Part shown: positions 19,572 through 34,500 of the stretch, one piece after another
How the letters are laid out: each line of letters starts with the position of its first letter
How positions within the stretch are numbered: position 1 is the first letter of the stretch
Assembly (NCBI RefSeq): GCF_964355755.1
Contig: NC_092678.1
Location: forward strand, 21,930,365 to 21,994,364
Direction of reading: 5' to 3'
DNA: 64,000 nt
From: Antedon mediterranea
Taxonomy: Eukaryota > Echinodermata > Crinoidea > Comatulida > Antedonidae
Program-made: the position numbers and the translations under genes
The notes under the pieces: generated by a model
Told to the model about the DNA's origin: nothing
The model's database searches: none
Seen by the model: the letters and a program-made list of their open reading frames with translations, nothing else

Positions 19572-22500
19572 TTAAACTGCATCATGTGATTCGGTGAGAC
19601 TGTTTTGAGGCGAGAGCATACTGTGTCGATAAAGTGGTATGACCATCGCTGTGATGTCATCACCAGATGCAAGAGAGTTGCTCTTGGTGCGCCATCCGTT
19701 CTCTCGCAGGATTCCTCTTGAGGCCATTACTAGATCTTGCGCTGCAGAGGTGTACCTAAAATAAAAAATAAAATAAGTTCATAATAATATTTTACATACT
19801 GTTTAATATAGCTTTATAAACAAAATTAGTTTTAGATCTGTCCAAATTTGATTCACTTTTTGCAAAACTGAACATTACACACTTATTCTAATACTAAACA
19901 GTTCTAGTTCAGATAGGCCTATGCTATTGGTAAGTACTACTTACATGGAAAATAACTTGGTTCCTATAATCTTGAAGGCATGCACTTAACATTATTGTGG
20001 AAGACTTTACTTTGTTTATGATGATGGAATTAGTGACATGATAAAATCTTTCTTATTTTTTTAACAAATAAAAAATTGTGGCCTTTTATTATGTTTTTAG
20101 CCTTTTATACTTTGAATTAATATTAGTGCTTCTCGGGAGATATTTTTGAAATAAATAAAATTAAATCAATTATTAATCAATGTCAGACACCATACAGTAA
20201 CAATGTTGACAGAAATATCTTCATTGTCATTGGTCAATTTTCTATAAAAAAAGCTGTGACTTTGCTAGACAAGGAATACATTTGAAGTTTGAACCACAAT
20301 TCAACACCAACATAAACATCTTCGCTTGACGATTGACATGTACGTATGCCTCGCTGCTTCGCGTCCGGCATTGACACATGTTTAGGCGTATATTAGACGT
20401 ACAGCCCAACCTATAGGAAACATGTTGTATTTCATCTAATAACAGATTTTGTTTCACATGTCAATTAATTTAATTTCGATATGTTTCAAATTTGAATGTC
20501 TGGGTCAAGAAACTCACATGTTGTGTGAAAGAACATTTATACAGAAATTGTATCGCAGTTGGAATACCATTTCAGAAGTATCACTTTTCACAAGTTTTCA
20601 CATTTAATTTCAAGATTTATCAAATATGCTTAGAAAAAATTATCTTAACTTTGTTTTAAGTTAAGTCAGTTTTCAAATAACCTAAACAAAATATTTTATC
20701 TATAAGATAAAAAGAACTAGGTTCATCAATAAAGCTTTAGGTTTTCACTAAGCACTTCTAATCTTAACTATCTTGACTTAAGCAAAAAGATTGATAAATA
20801 TCAGTTATATTGGAAATATTCAAACCATATCTATCAGTACAGTATAATAATATGATCATTTTGTACCTCTGTTTTAAATAATATTTTCACGCTCCCTTCT
20901 AAATCCCATCAAACCTACTTTGTAGCCCCTTAAGTTTATATATGGTATGTTGTTGTCAAATAATTTATGACTGTAGTGTAATTCACAAAAACAAAAAAAC
21001 ACTATTGTTCTTGGGTTGATTAAGTACTATGTATCTTAACAGATACATGTATCACACATTTTAATTAGTGTTGACCATGGACCTAAATAAATTAAGACAT
21101 TGATTAGTCATTGACCATGACGAGGCATAATGGTCATCAGTCCATTAGGGTCAAGAATCCACTACAAGACTGGATTAATCAATACTTAAACACTTAAGGT
21201 GCTGACTAGACCTAGTTATTAAGAGGCATCAACATCATAAAGCGAGTACGCTTTAAATAGATTGGCATTGGCATAACATTCACTACAAGACAGTACAACA
21301 CATTGAGATATTCCAAAGCTCTACACTATCAAACTACTTTGAAAGTGTGATGGCCCAAATATGGTACAGTAGTAATATGCCCAAATATGGTAGTGATATG
21401 ACATCATCATGTCCATATATAGGCACATCACATTTTGTTGTCACATTTGTTACTTTGATAGCGTAGACAGTGCTTTACTAGTTCCCACTTGCCCAATTAG
21501 TAGGAGGGCTTTTCAAACCTTGGGTTGTTGGTGGCGGTGGTAGTTGGGTAGGAAAGGTTGTTCACAACTTGGTACCCCTATCCCTTGCAGCTCATAACAA
21601 AGCTTCACTGAGATTGGGGTACATATTAAGCGTCCAAGCCAAAGTGCAACAACATATAATTTGAAAGAGAAATTTTGTTTTGTCCAATTTGCCATACATT
21701 ACCTATTATGATCATTTCTTGAAAATGATTCCAGAGATTTTGAAACTATTCTCCCAGCATCCTCTATGGTTAATACATCCCATAATCCATCAGACGCCAT
21801 AATAAGTACATCATTTTCTGTGTGGTCGTAATCACCGAGGTCATAAATATTCACCTGAAATGATACAATAAAACATTCATTTACATGAAAAAACATTCAT
21901 TTTTTATGTGGAGTCAAATTGTTCTTATGAAATTGTACAATTTATAATCAATTATCCTTTACAATTGAATCCGACACAACCACAGAGGGCAGGGTCCAAA
22001 TCATTGAATCATTGTACATACTATTATTTTATTATGATTTGATTAATAAATGTATTTGTATTTTTATTTGTTAAAGATGTATTGTGCTCCTGAAAAAATA
22101 ATTCTTAACAAATTTTTGTTGAATAAATATGTCATTTTAATGCAACATAATATTTATCCACTTTGACCAAAAATTGGATCGAAAAAAATGTATTTACCTG
22201 AAATAACTGTAATTTAAAGCAAAAAATGGTCAGACAATGGTTTTTGTTTGAATTTAACCATTTATTTTGTCATTTTATATGTGAAAACATGATTTTTTCG
22301 TTTTTTTCCTACGGAAGTGATTACTTTATTAAAAAATACAAAATAACAATACACATCCAAGGTCTGATTTAATTAATCTTCATTTTTCATGTATTTGGGG
22401 GACAATACATCTTTAAAGAATAAAGAAAGAATAAATAAATAAATAAATGAATAAAGAAAGTCCACAATTTGATGACAAACTGTAAAAAATGCAAAAATAT

Positions 22501-25500
22501 ACAGTAATGATGAAAATACTATACCTCAGGCATTGAAGACAAAAATGGTTTGAGCATAATGTCTGTACCGTGTACTTTCAAATTGTGATCTCCCAGCCCA
22601 CGGGAAACACCAATGGTGGCCAGCACTCGTGCTTTCTTCCCGTCTCCATATACCAATGGAAATTTTAAATCTTCTTCATCAATGGTTTTATAAGCCCTAA
22701 AAAAAATTATGAAAAAAATAAAATTTATGATAAATTTATTATTTTAAAATAAAATTTAATGAAATAAAAAAGTGATGCAAAACCATCATGAAACCATTCA
22801 ATACAAAATCAAAAGCACCAAAGAGTGACAGGAAATACTTAGTACTTTATAATTAGTTACAAAGAATGTTAAGCCTAAAGAGATAGATTGATTGAGTCAT
22901 TTTGTTTGTTAAAAGATAGTTTCAGCTCTTTGATCCAAAGCATTTCCTTAATTAAACAATCAAATTATAATTGTAATTAATATCAAGGTGTTTTATTTCA
23001 AGTACCATTTCGAGGAAATTTTTAACAGTACTGACAAAAGGGTCCGTAACAGAATAGACAGTTACTGTACAATAAACAGATAACCTATACAATACTCTCA
23101 CACATCATTATTATAGTATCTAGTGCTTTAAATGACGCAAGTTATACCTCATGGATACGATGATGAAAAGCATGACAATATGGATTATATCTATGCATTC
23201 AAATATTGAAAGTTGAAAAAAAAAAGCGATAGAAAAAACAATTTTTATCAGAGTATTGGGAACAAAGATGAAAGTTCAATCGAGATTAATTTTTAAAAGT
23301 CAGACACTTTTGACAGTCTTCCGAAACCGAGAGAATAGAGACATACTCCACATGTTCAAAATGTTCGAATTTCTATCAAATTCACAAACAAAAGTTACCG
23401 TGTTTACATTTCATCTACAAGTTGTGAGTTCTTTTCCTTTAAGCTCTATGCTCTACACTCTAAACAAAAGTGTGATAGGCCCAAATATGGTAGTGATTTG
23501 CCCAAATATGTTATTTATACGACATCATCATGTCTATATATGGGCACATCGCATTTTTTTGTCACATAAAGTTTGATTGTATAGACAGAGCTTAAGAGCC
23601 AGAAATGTAGCATTAATCTGAAGGAAGAGTCCATGGTTCTCTTTCCATTTGGGGAAGAATGCTGACTATGGGCTTGTAACTCTTGAATGCTAAACGCTGG
23701 TATTTACTGTATGACTCTAAACCACCCTCTCAGAGAGGTCGAAAATATCTGCGATTGTCGTATCAGGGAAGAGTAAAATTCTCCCTGGTCTTAGTAATAA
23801 AGTATTATCATTTTCTATTTTATGTATAAACAACATCCTAAAATATTAAGAAACATTTTTATCATTTTATGAAAAAAAATTGTTAATTCCGGACACCTTT
23901 GGGTTGGCCATTATATGTTCTTTCAGAAAGTATGGTATTCAGAATGATTTTTAATGGTAAAAATGAATTTGGGGATGTTTGGACTTCAAGAAAAGTCTGG
24001 TATTTGGAGAGCTGAGTGTATGATCATGGAATTGGGTTACTTTTGGGAGATGGAGAGTTTATCTCAAGGTACCGTTGTACTTTAGGTTTGTTTTCACATT
24101 TTGTAATTGAAATGAGCTTACATTCACATCAAGACCGAACGAGTCAAACTCAACTTTTTAAAAATCAATGACGATGCAACTAATATAAACATTTTGCACA
24201 AAACTACGCAATTAACAAACACAGCTTTACAGATGTACTGAAACCCCCAAAACGCTAAATCTCAAAGGTGGATGCTAGCTAATTCTACAAAGATTTTTAA
24301 TTACGTAACCTCAAAAACAGATGTCATTTGCTGGCAATAGGCCAGTGTATTCACCTTAGCTTAACATATTGACACAAAATCATTCAACTTTCGCTATGAC
24401 ATTTTTAATTAACTTTATGTAAAATTTGCAAAATGAATATATGAATTTTCATCTTTTCTAATATTTTTTTTCATTTTTTGTAACTAAATAAATTATAATT
24501 AAAAATTAATTTTGTTCTGAAGATTTTGAATAAAATATAAATAAATAATATTTTTAAAGAAACTAGTCAAGTTCTATAACAATTGTAATTATACAGAATA
24601 GTTATGTTTAAACCATGTTTTTTTAAAGAATGAAGAATCGTATGCCATCCAAGCCTCTTGCTCAAATTATTGCGCAAACCAAAAACTTAACTCTACACAA
24701 CCTGTATTAATTATGAGACCTACCGTAAAGTGTTATATCAACTAATTATTACTATTCTTCAAACAGTAGTAATTAACTGTATCATTAAAACAGTTAAATG
24801 GCAATTTATATTGAGAGTACAGCAGTCTTTCAAGTTACAGTAGGAGACGATGTGTGTTCAATATATGGTTTTATGTTAATTTAATTTATTTCCAAGTGTT
24901 CTATTCTATAAAATATAAAATATCTGCAGTAATTGAATTCATAATAACATTCATTAATAAACAACATCAGTTTATGATGAGAGCAAAAGAAAGAAGTTGC
25001 TTTTCACTGAGGAAGACTTTCAATTCCTGTATAACGTTCTCTGCCTATCAATTTAGACTCATTTCTTGCCCTCACTTTTTCTTTACTGAACCCAAGGGAC
25101 GATACTTAATGAAATTATATAACAGATTGCTTTGCGTCTATAATTATCTTTACATGTTTGCTCAATAAACACTTCCATCTTTTGAGTTTGGATTTCATTT
25201 TGCTGGGATGTGTGTAGATTTTCACGTACTTTTAGTTCAATTCATAATTATAAAACAAAAAACAAATCAGATTATTAATATTTATACGATTAAACTTAAC
25301 ACATATAACAGGGTATATTTGATTTGATATCATGTATAAAGCTCTGTCTATACTATCAAATTTTATGTGACAAAAACATGTGATGTGCCCATATATGGTA
25401 GTGATATGGCCAAATATGGTAGTGATATGGCCAAATATGGTAGTGATATGGCCAAATATGTATATAATGTTGTCATTTTGCTGGGATGTGAGTAGATATT

Positions 25501-28500
25501 CACATACTTTTAGTTCAAATCATAATTATAAAACGAAAAACAAATCTGATTATTTATACGATTAAACTTAACACTTAGCAGGGTATCTTTGATTTGATAT
25601 ACTGATATACTTTATAAAGCTCTGTCTATACTATCAAATTTTATGTGACAAAAACATGTGATGTGCCCATATATGTATATAATGTTGTCATTTTGCTGGG
25701 ATGTAAGTAGATACTCACATACTTTTAGTTCAATTCATAATTATAAAACAAAAAACAAATCTGATTATTTATACGATTAAATTTAACACTTAGCAGTAAG
25801 ATTTTGATTTGATGTACCGATGTGCGGTGTAAAGCTCTGTCTACACTATCAAACTTTATGTGACAAAAACATGTGATGTGCCCAAATATGGTAGTGATGC
25901 CCAAATATGTGATGTGCCCATACTGTATATGTACATTTATCGTTGTTCTTATTTATTCTATCAAACAATTAATCAATACAAAAGGTAGCCAAGATATAGC
26001 CGGAGCTAATCAAGCTTGGTGTGAAACAATAAACTTTAAAACATAATAATGTCATATCACTACCATATTTGGCCATATCACTACCATATTTGGCCATATC
26101 ACTACCATATTTGGCCATATCACTACCATATTTGGCCATATCACTACCATATTTGGCCATATCACTACCATATTTGGCCATATCACTACCATATTTGGCC
26201 ATATCACTACCATATTTGGGCACATCACATGTTTTTGTCACATAAAATTTGATAGTATAGACAGAGCTTTATACATGATATCAAATCAAATATACCCTGC
26301 TATATGTGTTAAGTTTAATCGTATAAATATTAATAATCAGATTTGTTTTTTGTTTTATAATTATGAATTGAACTAAAAGTACGTGAAAATCTACACACAT
26401 CCCAGCAAAATGAAATCCACTCAAAAACTAGTTTGATAGTGTAACCAGAATTTCACATAATAGAACCAACAATTAGTATCCCCTTAATAGGGGAGTCCCT
26501 GAATATTTCCCCTTGTTTGTTCCACAAGGAAGTGTAATACTGTATTATGTTTTTCGAACATTGTATTCTTATTATTATTGTTTGTTTTGTAAGTAAATAT
26601 ATGATATTGAAATTAAACTAGCCTTACATGTATTTTTTTCTTGGCGTGTAGATCTTACTTAATGAGAAAATATCTTCATCTGTTTTATAAGTGTTAAATT
26701 CCTTGCTTTGATTTTATTCAAAGTCAGTGACCTTTTTTCATTGAGGTCAAGTATATTGATCTGCTCATTGATATTCATACTTGGTATAGAGCATCAATAT
26801 TTGTCTGTCAGTGTAATTTAACATTGCGTGATTGAATTTGTCTGCGTATAGTATGGCGGCAAAATCATTACTAATTAATAGTCGCAGTTTGTGTATATAG
26901 GCCACTATGTGAAAGATGCAAAGTGTCTTTGTTTAAAAGCAATATTCATATTTGGTATTGATTAATGGGTAATAATAATAATAATAATATGCTTTATTTA
27001 AACATGAAAACTTAGCTCAACTAGAAGTTGTTTTTCTGCAAGCCCGTGTAATACATAGTCTCAGGTTTAAAAATTCTATCACTTATTATAAAATATGAAC
27101 TTTCACAACAATGATGATAGCCCAACGCAAGATTCTTTGTTTGCTCGTAAGTAAAGCAATATTTTTGATTGCACAAACTATATAATTTTCATATTTGGAA
27201 TTGATTATTGGGTACAGTAAGTCTCAGGTTTAACATTTCTATCGCTTATATTATAAAATATGAACTTTCACCACAATGATGATAACCCACCCCAAGATCC
27301 AGCGTTTGATCGTAAAGCAATATTGTTGGTCGCATCAAAATACATAATCTTCATATTCAGAATGAGTACAGTAGTTTTAGGTTTTAAAATGCTATTATTA
27401 TATAATATAAACCTCCGCAACAACAGGATTATAATAACCCCAGTACAGCAAATAAGTGGGGTTATAATCTAAGCTTGTGAAAGGTATTATCATTTTGAAC
27501 AATAGACATTGAAACCTCGACCTCTACCCTTTTAAGCTCTGTCTACACTATCAAACTAGTTTGACAACAATTGTCTGATGGTAGTGATGTGCCCAAATAT
27601 GGCAGTGATATAATGTCATCATGTCCATGGGTATACAGTACAATCACATTTTTTTATCCCATAAAGTTTGACAGAGTTTGACAGTGTAGAGAGAGCTTAA
27701 TAAAATTGAATTGAAGGGAAAACCAGGGAAGAGTGAAATTTTTAACAAACATTAAAAATACAATAAGGACATTTTGCTAAAAGACCCAACACAACATTTT
27801 TATCATATATTTATTTTTATTATTTTAGCTTCGTAAACCTCACCTGTAATTGAAAAAAAAATGTATTAAATTCTATTTTTTAAAGTTTAAAGGTCAAGGC
27901 GTACAACAACAGGAATATGTTGAAAATATTTGCTAACCAATGGTGTTATTAATTGAGGATAGTGTTATTAATTGAGGATAGTAGTATCATTAAATACAAT
28001 ATACAGCTGCCACAATAGTGACAATTCTTGGAATAGCTAAATATAGATACACTCAGTGCCTCAACAATCTCATAACGGTAACACATCGCTCTAGGAAAGA
28101 AAATATAGGACGAGAAAGCATTCAAACGCATTAGGAGAAGTCAAGAGCCTTTTATGTTAATTAAACATTAACGAAGAAAGCTTAATTAACTGAAAAGTAC
28201 ACAAGCATTGCACTTGGTATTGGGGTTACTTATGTTGGAAAATGATAAACAAAACGTCAGGTTTAGAAGTAATTGTCCACAATAATGGATAGTTGTTTAT
28301 TCAATGGAGATAAACATGATCTTGTTACTGTTAGGTCATAATTCTAATAATTTCTGAGTTTTCATTTTTCCTTCATTTTTATTGTTCCACATAAAATATA
28401 GACAAGATAAGACAAGACAAAGAAAAAACAATTTAAAAAAACTGGTTAATTATTTGTTTATGTGTGGAAACTCAAATAAGCCAAAAAAAGCTTTAAGGCT

Positions 28501-31500
28501 GAGTTCTGTTCTATCAAACTTTATGTGACAAAAAAGTGTGATGTACCCAAATATGGTGGTGATATGCTTAAATATGGTATTGATATGACAGCATCATGTC
28601 CGTATATGGGCACATCACATTTTTTGTCACATAAAGTTTGATAATGTTACGTCTAGACAGAGCTTAATACAATCGATTCAACAATTCTTATTATAATTTT
28701 AAAATGCAAACAAATTGAAAATGGTACAGTAGAAGGTAATTTTTTAAAAATAAAAAATAAAAACATTTTCATTATGGATATGGAGGAAAAGAGTGAAGAG
28801 TGATTATTAAGATATAGCATTACTATTACTATACTAGCATATTTATACTAAATTTTACTGAAATAAACGCCACTATATCTCTGGGCTATGTAACACTGTA
28901 TGGTAACAAAATGGCGCCCATGCTTTGTAACAAGATGGCGCCTGAAAGTCAATTGTCCAAACTCTTTATGGATCTGAATATGTTTAAATAACATAAAAAA
29001 TAATATAATGTAAGATTCAAACAATCATCAATCAACAGTTTAAAATGAAAAGAAACAATAGTAAGATTTTCAGAATTCTTTGATCTTTTTTGAATGACAT
29101 AAGAAAACGATTAAATTAGTTTATCAGATTGTAAAATGGAACCCACAAAGATTTAGATGGTAAAAGTTAGTATAAAAGTAATTAGGTTACGTAAGAACTA
29201 CATCCTGATATTAATTGTTTGTTTGTTTGAAGCAGTAAAAAAAAATAGTGGTCAGGTAGGTTTTATACTCAATGCACACAAAGAATTTAGTTTAAAGAAA
29301 TCACTGTTAAAATTGTTTGTAACCATTGAATCATAGTATGCCAGCTTGGTTCAACAATGGTCATATTCACCAATTGCACACTTACATATTACTAAAGTAT
29401 TTGACTTCAGTTATTTAAGAATTTTGTTATTCACTTTTATTATACAGGCATAAAGGCATGGAATAAACTACCTCATTCCATTCAACAAATAGAAAACAAA
29501 TTTAATTTTAAGAAAAATGTTAAATCACATTTCTGTTCTACCAAATAATTTTATAAGTCAATCATAATCTTTAATTTAACTTGTTTTTTATATTATTGTT
29601 TTTGTAATATTTACGTGTTTAATGCAATACTTTGTAATGTTTATATTTTTTATTTTAGATTGTAAAAGGATCCAATGGAAATAAGCTGATAAGCTTTTTG
29701 GGCTATCCTGGAAAGTCTTTTATAAATGTATTATTTGTAATGTCCGTAATTTATGTTATCACTTTGTATGTATTTTTTATGATGATTTTCCAAATAAATT
29801 CAAATCAAATCAAATCAAATCTTAATGAAAATGGGGTTTTCTTTATCTAACTAGACCAATCACACTTAAGTGAGATATTTCCCTTAAATATAAGTATTCA
29901 CCACGTACAGCTATTAGTTCTGAAAAGAGCTGTTGAGTGAGGACGATCAAAGCATATTGATTAAAACGTCAAGAAACTCAACAGTTCTTTTCAGAACTAA
30001 TATACGTGGTGTACCATAAACTTTATACAGTACATTTGATTTCGCCATGCAAACAATAATTTAAGTATTTCACTTAAATCAATAAATATTTAAATATTCT
30101 TGATATTGATGTTGATAGCTTTAGGATGGAATTGTTTTGTTTTTGTTTTTCCATTAATGTTTTAACTTCATATGAGACAAGTTTCACTATTATTTCCACT
30201 TGTTTTGTGAATGAAGTTTTCTTATTTTATCTTATTTCCTAGATAGGAGATTTTTCTTAATTTTAAGGTTAAATGTTTCCCTTAGCCTTAGTGTGAATGG
30301 TCCTGTACAGTATAAACATCGCTTAGTTTAGATGTAATGGGTAAGTTTTGGTGTGTGCCTTTTTGACCCCATGGCAAGTCCAAACCCACATGTATGTGAC
30401 AGGTTGTTAGTCATCAAAACCAACATAGTTTAGTCATAATAACAAAAATAAAGACGCACTGAAGCCAATGAAATGAGCAAACCTACTTCCTCAAACATTT
30501 AATGAGCGAAAAAAAAAAATCGATCGATTTGTCACATTTGAAGCAGAACAAATCCATGCTATCGGTTTCCTTCAAGAAAAGGCGATAAATTTCTCTGAAA
30601 CATTAGGCATGGTTACCTGAGCAAAGGGCAAAAGCAATTGGTTTTGTCGATTCTTCCCGAAAAAAGAAAGAAATTTTGCCACCATTCATAATTGTAAATT
30701 TGAATCAGTTTGGGAAACATTAGGCTGGTAACAGATTTTGGATGCAGTTTGTGGATTTAACTAGCAATTAAATGTGATGAGAAACAGAGTTATTAAAAAC
30801 ATTTTTTACAAACAAAATTCTAGTTGATAGTTACTTTGATAAAATGTGTTACAACTACAAGTATCAAAGGGAACGTAAAAGAGGCAGAATTTATGGAATG
30901 AGGCAATCCTCATTATTTATAGTGTGTACCAAAATATGGTAGTGATATGCCCAAATATGGTAGTGATATGACATTATCATGTCCATATATGGGCACATCT
31001 CTGTAGACAGAGTTTTACACCTATAGGAATTGACAACCTCGGTATAATTACCAACAACCGCAACAAAAACTTATCTTTCCACTTATTTTATAAAAATGAT
31101 ATACTGATAGTAAACAACAAAACACTAAAAGGGAAAGTACCTAGTTTGAAACCCTCTAGATTGTTTCAGAACAGGTGCAAGTAAATTCCAAACAATTAAA
31201 TTAAGATACACAGAAAAGATTGTCTCAAATCCTTGGGTAAATCTTATAATGTGTATTCAAATAATTGCAGGTGAATAATTCAACTCCATGTGGTATTAAG
31301 TCAGTAATTGTTCTGTTCTACAAATGACACATTTAGGTCAAAAAAACATTTCCAAATGGATTCATTTTTGCGATTTCAAAATATCATGGAAAACGTTCAC
31401 TGAAAAATTCTGTTTACTTTCAAATACAATAGAATTCTTATTGAACACCATTGTTACTCAACAAAGTGTCCCCTTAAAAGAAGTTTCCTTGAATAGGGGT

Positions 31501-34500
31501 TGGCCGTAGACTTGTTAAAACATATATTGCCCTTTGTTCAATTCACAGGAAAGTTTACCCTTAAAAAAAGTTTCCTTGAATAGTAGGGGTTGGCCGTAGA
31601 CTTGTTAAAACATATATTGCCCTTTGTTCAATTCACAGGAAAGTGTCCCCTTAGTACCATAAAATTAGTAAAACCCCTCCTTCTGTACACTTAGTATACA
31701 GAACACTCATAGGAGGAGATGTGTTGTGTTGAAGTCAACTACCTATTCAGGACCCTCTATTACAATAACTGAAGCAGGAAAGTAGATTAGTTTGATGAAC
31801 ATTTTGCTAGCTCAATTCCAAGGCTTTTGTGGGTCTAAATCCTGTTGAACACCAGGATATCAGGATTACATACTCCCACAGAATTTATACAGAAGAAGGC
31901 CATCTTGTAAAATATATTCATTCCGTGAATCAAACACCAGTTTGCTATTTATACTTGGTAATTTGCCAAATATCAAAACAAAAAAATTAGCCATCTTTAA
32001 TTAGAGAGTAACTTGCTATTGGATGTGTATGAAATGAAAAAAAAAAGACTTGAGCCAAACGTGACCTATCTATGCGTCTACTTGACCTATCAGAATGTGT
32101 GTTTTATCAACTCCATCACCTAAGGAGCACGGGCTATATTGACAAAATACAGGTTTCATTTCTTTATTTGAAATGTGCCAGAGAAATTGACGAAGTTTGG
32201 AGCAAGACATTTTGGGAAGTTAATGATTTTTTTTAAGATAATAATAATAATAATAATAAATGGGTCTTTATACAGACAGCTCTTATGCAAAACCTGAATA
32301 CGCTTAATAAAAGAAATAAAAAGTGGAAAACTAAAGAGAAAAAAGATTCATATGGTGATACTCTGTCTACACTATCAAACTTTATGTGACAAAAAATGTG
32401 ATGTGCCCATATATGGACATGATGATGTCATATCACTACCAGTACTATTGGTAACCCCACAAATTTTGTTGTCACATAAAGTCTGTAGACAGAGCTTAAG
32501 AGACTGTAAATAACACAACACACGTCACGACACTGAATTACAACACATAAGTGACCAACACCAAAGGATGACACCAGGAGAGGTCACTCTACTTACCATC
32601 CAGTCATGTGGGCATCCCGATATAACCTTTTCCTTCCTATATCTTTTCTTCCGATTCTCTTTTGGTATTCTAACCGTGAGAACTCATCTCCCAGAAGACT
32701 TGGATGAAGCTTGGCAATAGTTTGGAGACGCCGTCGCTCTGATAAAGGCGTGTGATCCGAAGACATTGGTATAACCTCTTTGTTTCTACATATAACTGCT
32801 CTGAAATTTGAACAAAATCATACAAAATAGATTATTTACACAATTTTACAATGATTTCTATAGCTTCCTCTTAACATAATAAATAAGTTGGTATTTATTT
32901 TGTATGGCGTATAGTCGTCTATTGATCTAAATATAAGCTTAACTGGAAAAACAAAAATGATTCCTAAGAAATTATTAAACTGATTTGCAAAGTTTTCTTA
33001 TTGTGAAAACGGTGCTATAGTTGGCTATTGATATAAAGGTAAATGTATTTATACTGGTCCTTAACTGGAAACTGAGGAAAGAAAAGGAAAAATAGGATTT
33101 ATAAATTCTAAAAAATGTAAAGTTCCCTTTTATGAATATGATTCTAACGTTTATTGGTGGATAGAGTTAGATTGTTGTAAATTATAAGACGAAAACTTGT
33201 TATAAAATAATAAGCATCTGTAACAGCCAAAATGAGAAACAAACTTTTGAGTTTTGAGCTACAATAAAAGTGTCATCCTCTGCTATTCTATCTGCAACTT
33301 TATTTTTCTTTTATATGTTTGATTTCATGTTTCATGTATGGATAACAATTGAAAGTTTAAAAGGCCATGTTTGAAAAATTAAGTCCGAATACTCGGTCAA
33401 TTAATGACAAATGTATGTCTGGGAATATTGGTATATTTAGCACAAGAAATTATTAGCATTGAGATCATAACAGGAAGGGTATGGTACAATTTATCTATTC
33501 AATCAATCACAAACAAACTATTAATAGGATAGCTTGAAATGTATTTATTATAGTTGAGGAAGAGATGCTTTCACTTCTTTTCTGTTATTTTAATGCTATT
33601 TCAATTGTTTTTATTTATTTATTAAACAATTTTATTCTAGAATAATACTGTAAGAACAAACTTCCAAGTCAAATTAAAATATAAAGCTCTGTCTACACTA
33701 TCCAACATTATGTGACAAAAAATGTAATGTGCCCATATATGAAGTCATATAACTACCATATTTGGTGATGTGATGTGCCCATAATGAAGTCATATAACTA
33801 CCATATTTGGGAATATCACTACCATATTTGGGCACATCACACGTTTTTGTCAAATTAGTTTGATAGTGTAGACAGAGCTTAATAATAAACTTTCAAACCA
33901 AATAAAAATAAATTTCTTAAATAAGTAATACAATATCATATGAAATTTTATTTGATGAGGAGCTTTTAACTGTACTATTATTACTATTAAGTACTGTGAT
34001 GTAGAAACATAAGGATAATGCACTTGTCAATTGTATGACCCACTATACGACCCCCGGGAGAGGTGCGTCATGGGTGCGTCATTTACAAATAATTACTGAC
34101 GCAGGGTGCGTCAAAAAACCTAGATGGTACGTCCCATCAATGAACAAGGTGTGTCCGTCACTTTACCACCCACCATATCATAAACAACATGGTCACAGTG
34201 CGTCAAAATGGGTGCGTCATGGTCACCTAAAGGTAAGTCACCTTTTTGACGCACGGGTGCGTCATGGTATTCAAAAGTATGACGCACATCGGACAAATGA
34301 CGCACCTCTCCCGGGGGTCGTATAGTTGGTCATACAATTGACAAGTGCATAAGTAATACTATAATTGTCTAAAAGTTCAGCTATGTTTCATTTGTTTTTC
34401 TTATCATTTTCACAATTGTATGTAGTATATTTCAGTTTTATATCTGAAATATTTTACTAATTTTGTGTTTTTATTTATCTGTGACCCATACACATATTAG

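Noticed and set aside
25969-26241. 90-codon minus-strand frame of repeated MAKYGSD units, with a plus-strand partner
   Set aside because: It is the translation of the 21-bp MITE-derived array. The repeat length is a multiple of three, so every frame stays open. No start context or unique protein sequence.
34035-34325. 96-codon plus-strand frame and 61-codon minus-strand frame
   Set aside because: Both lie within the palindromic TAA-flanked MITE. The inverted structure gives open frames on both strands.
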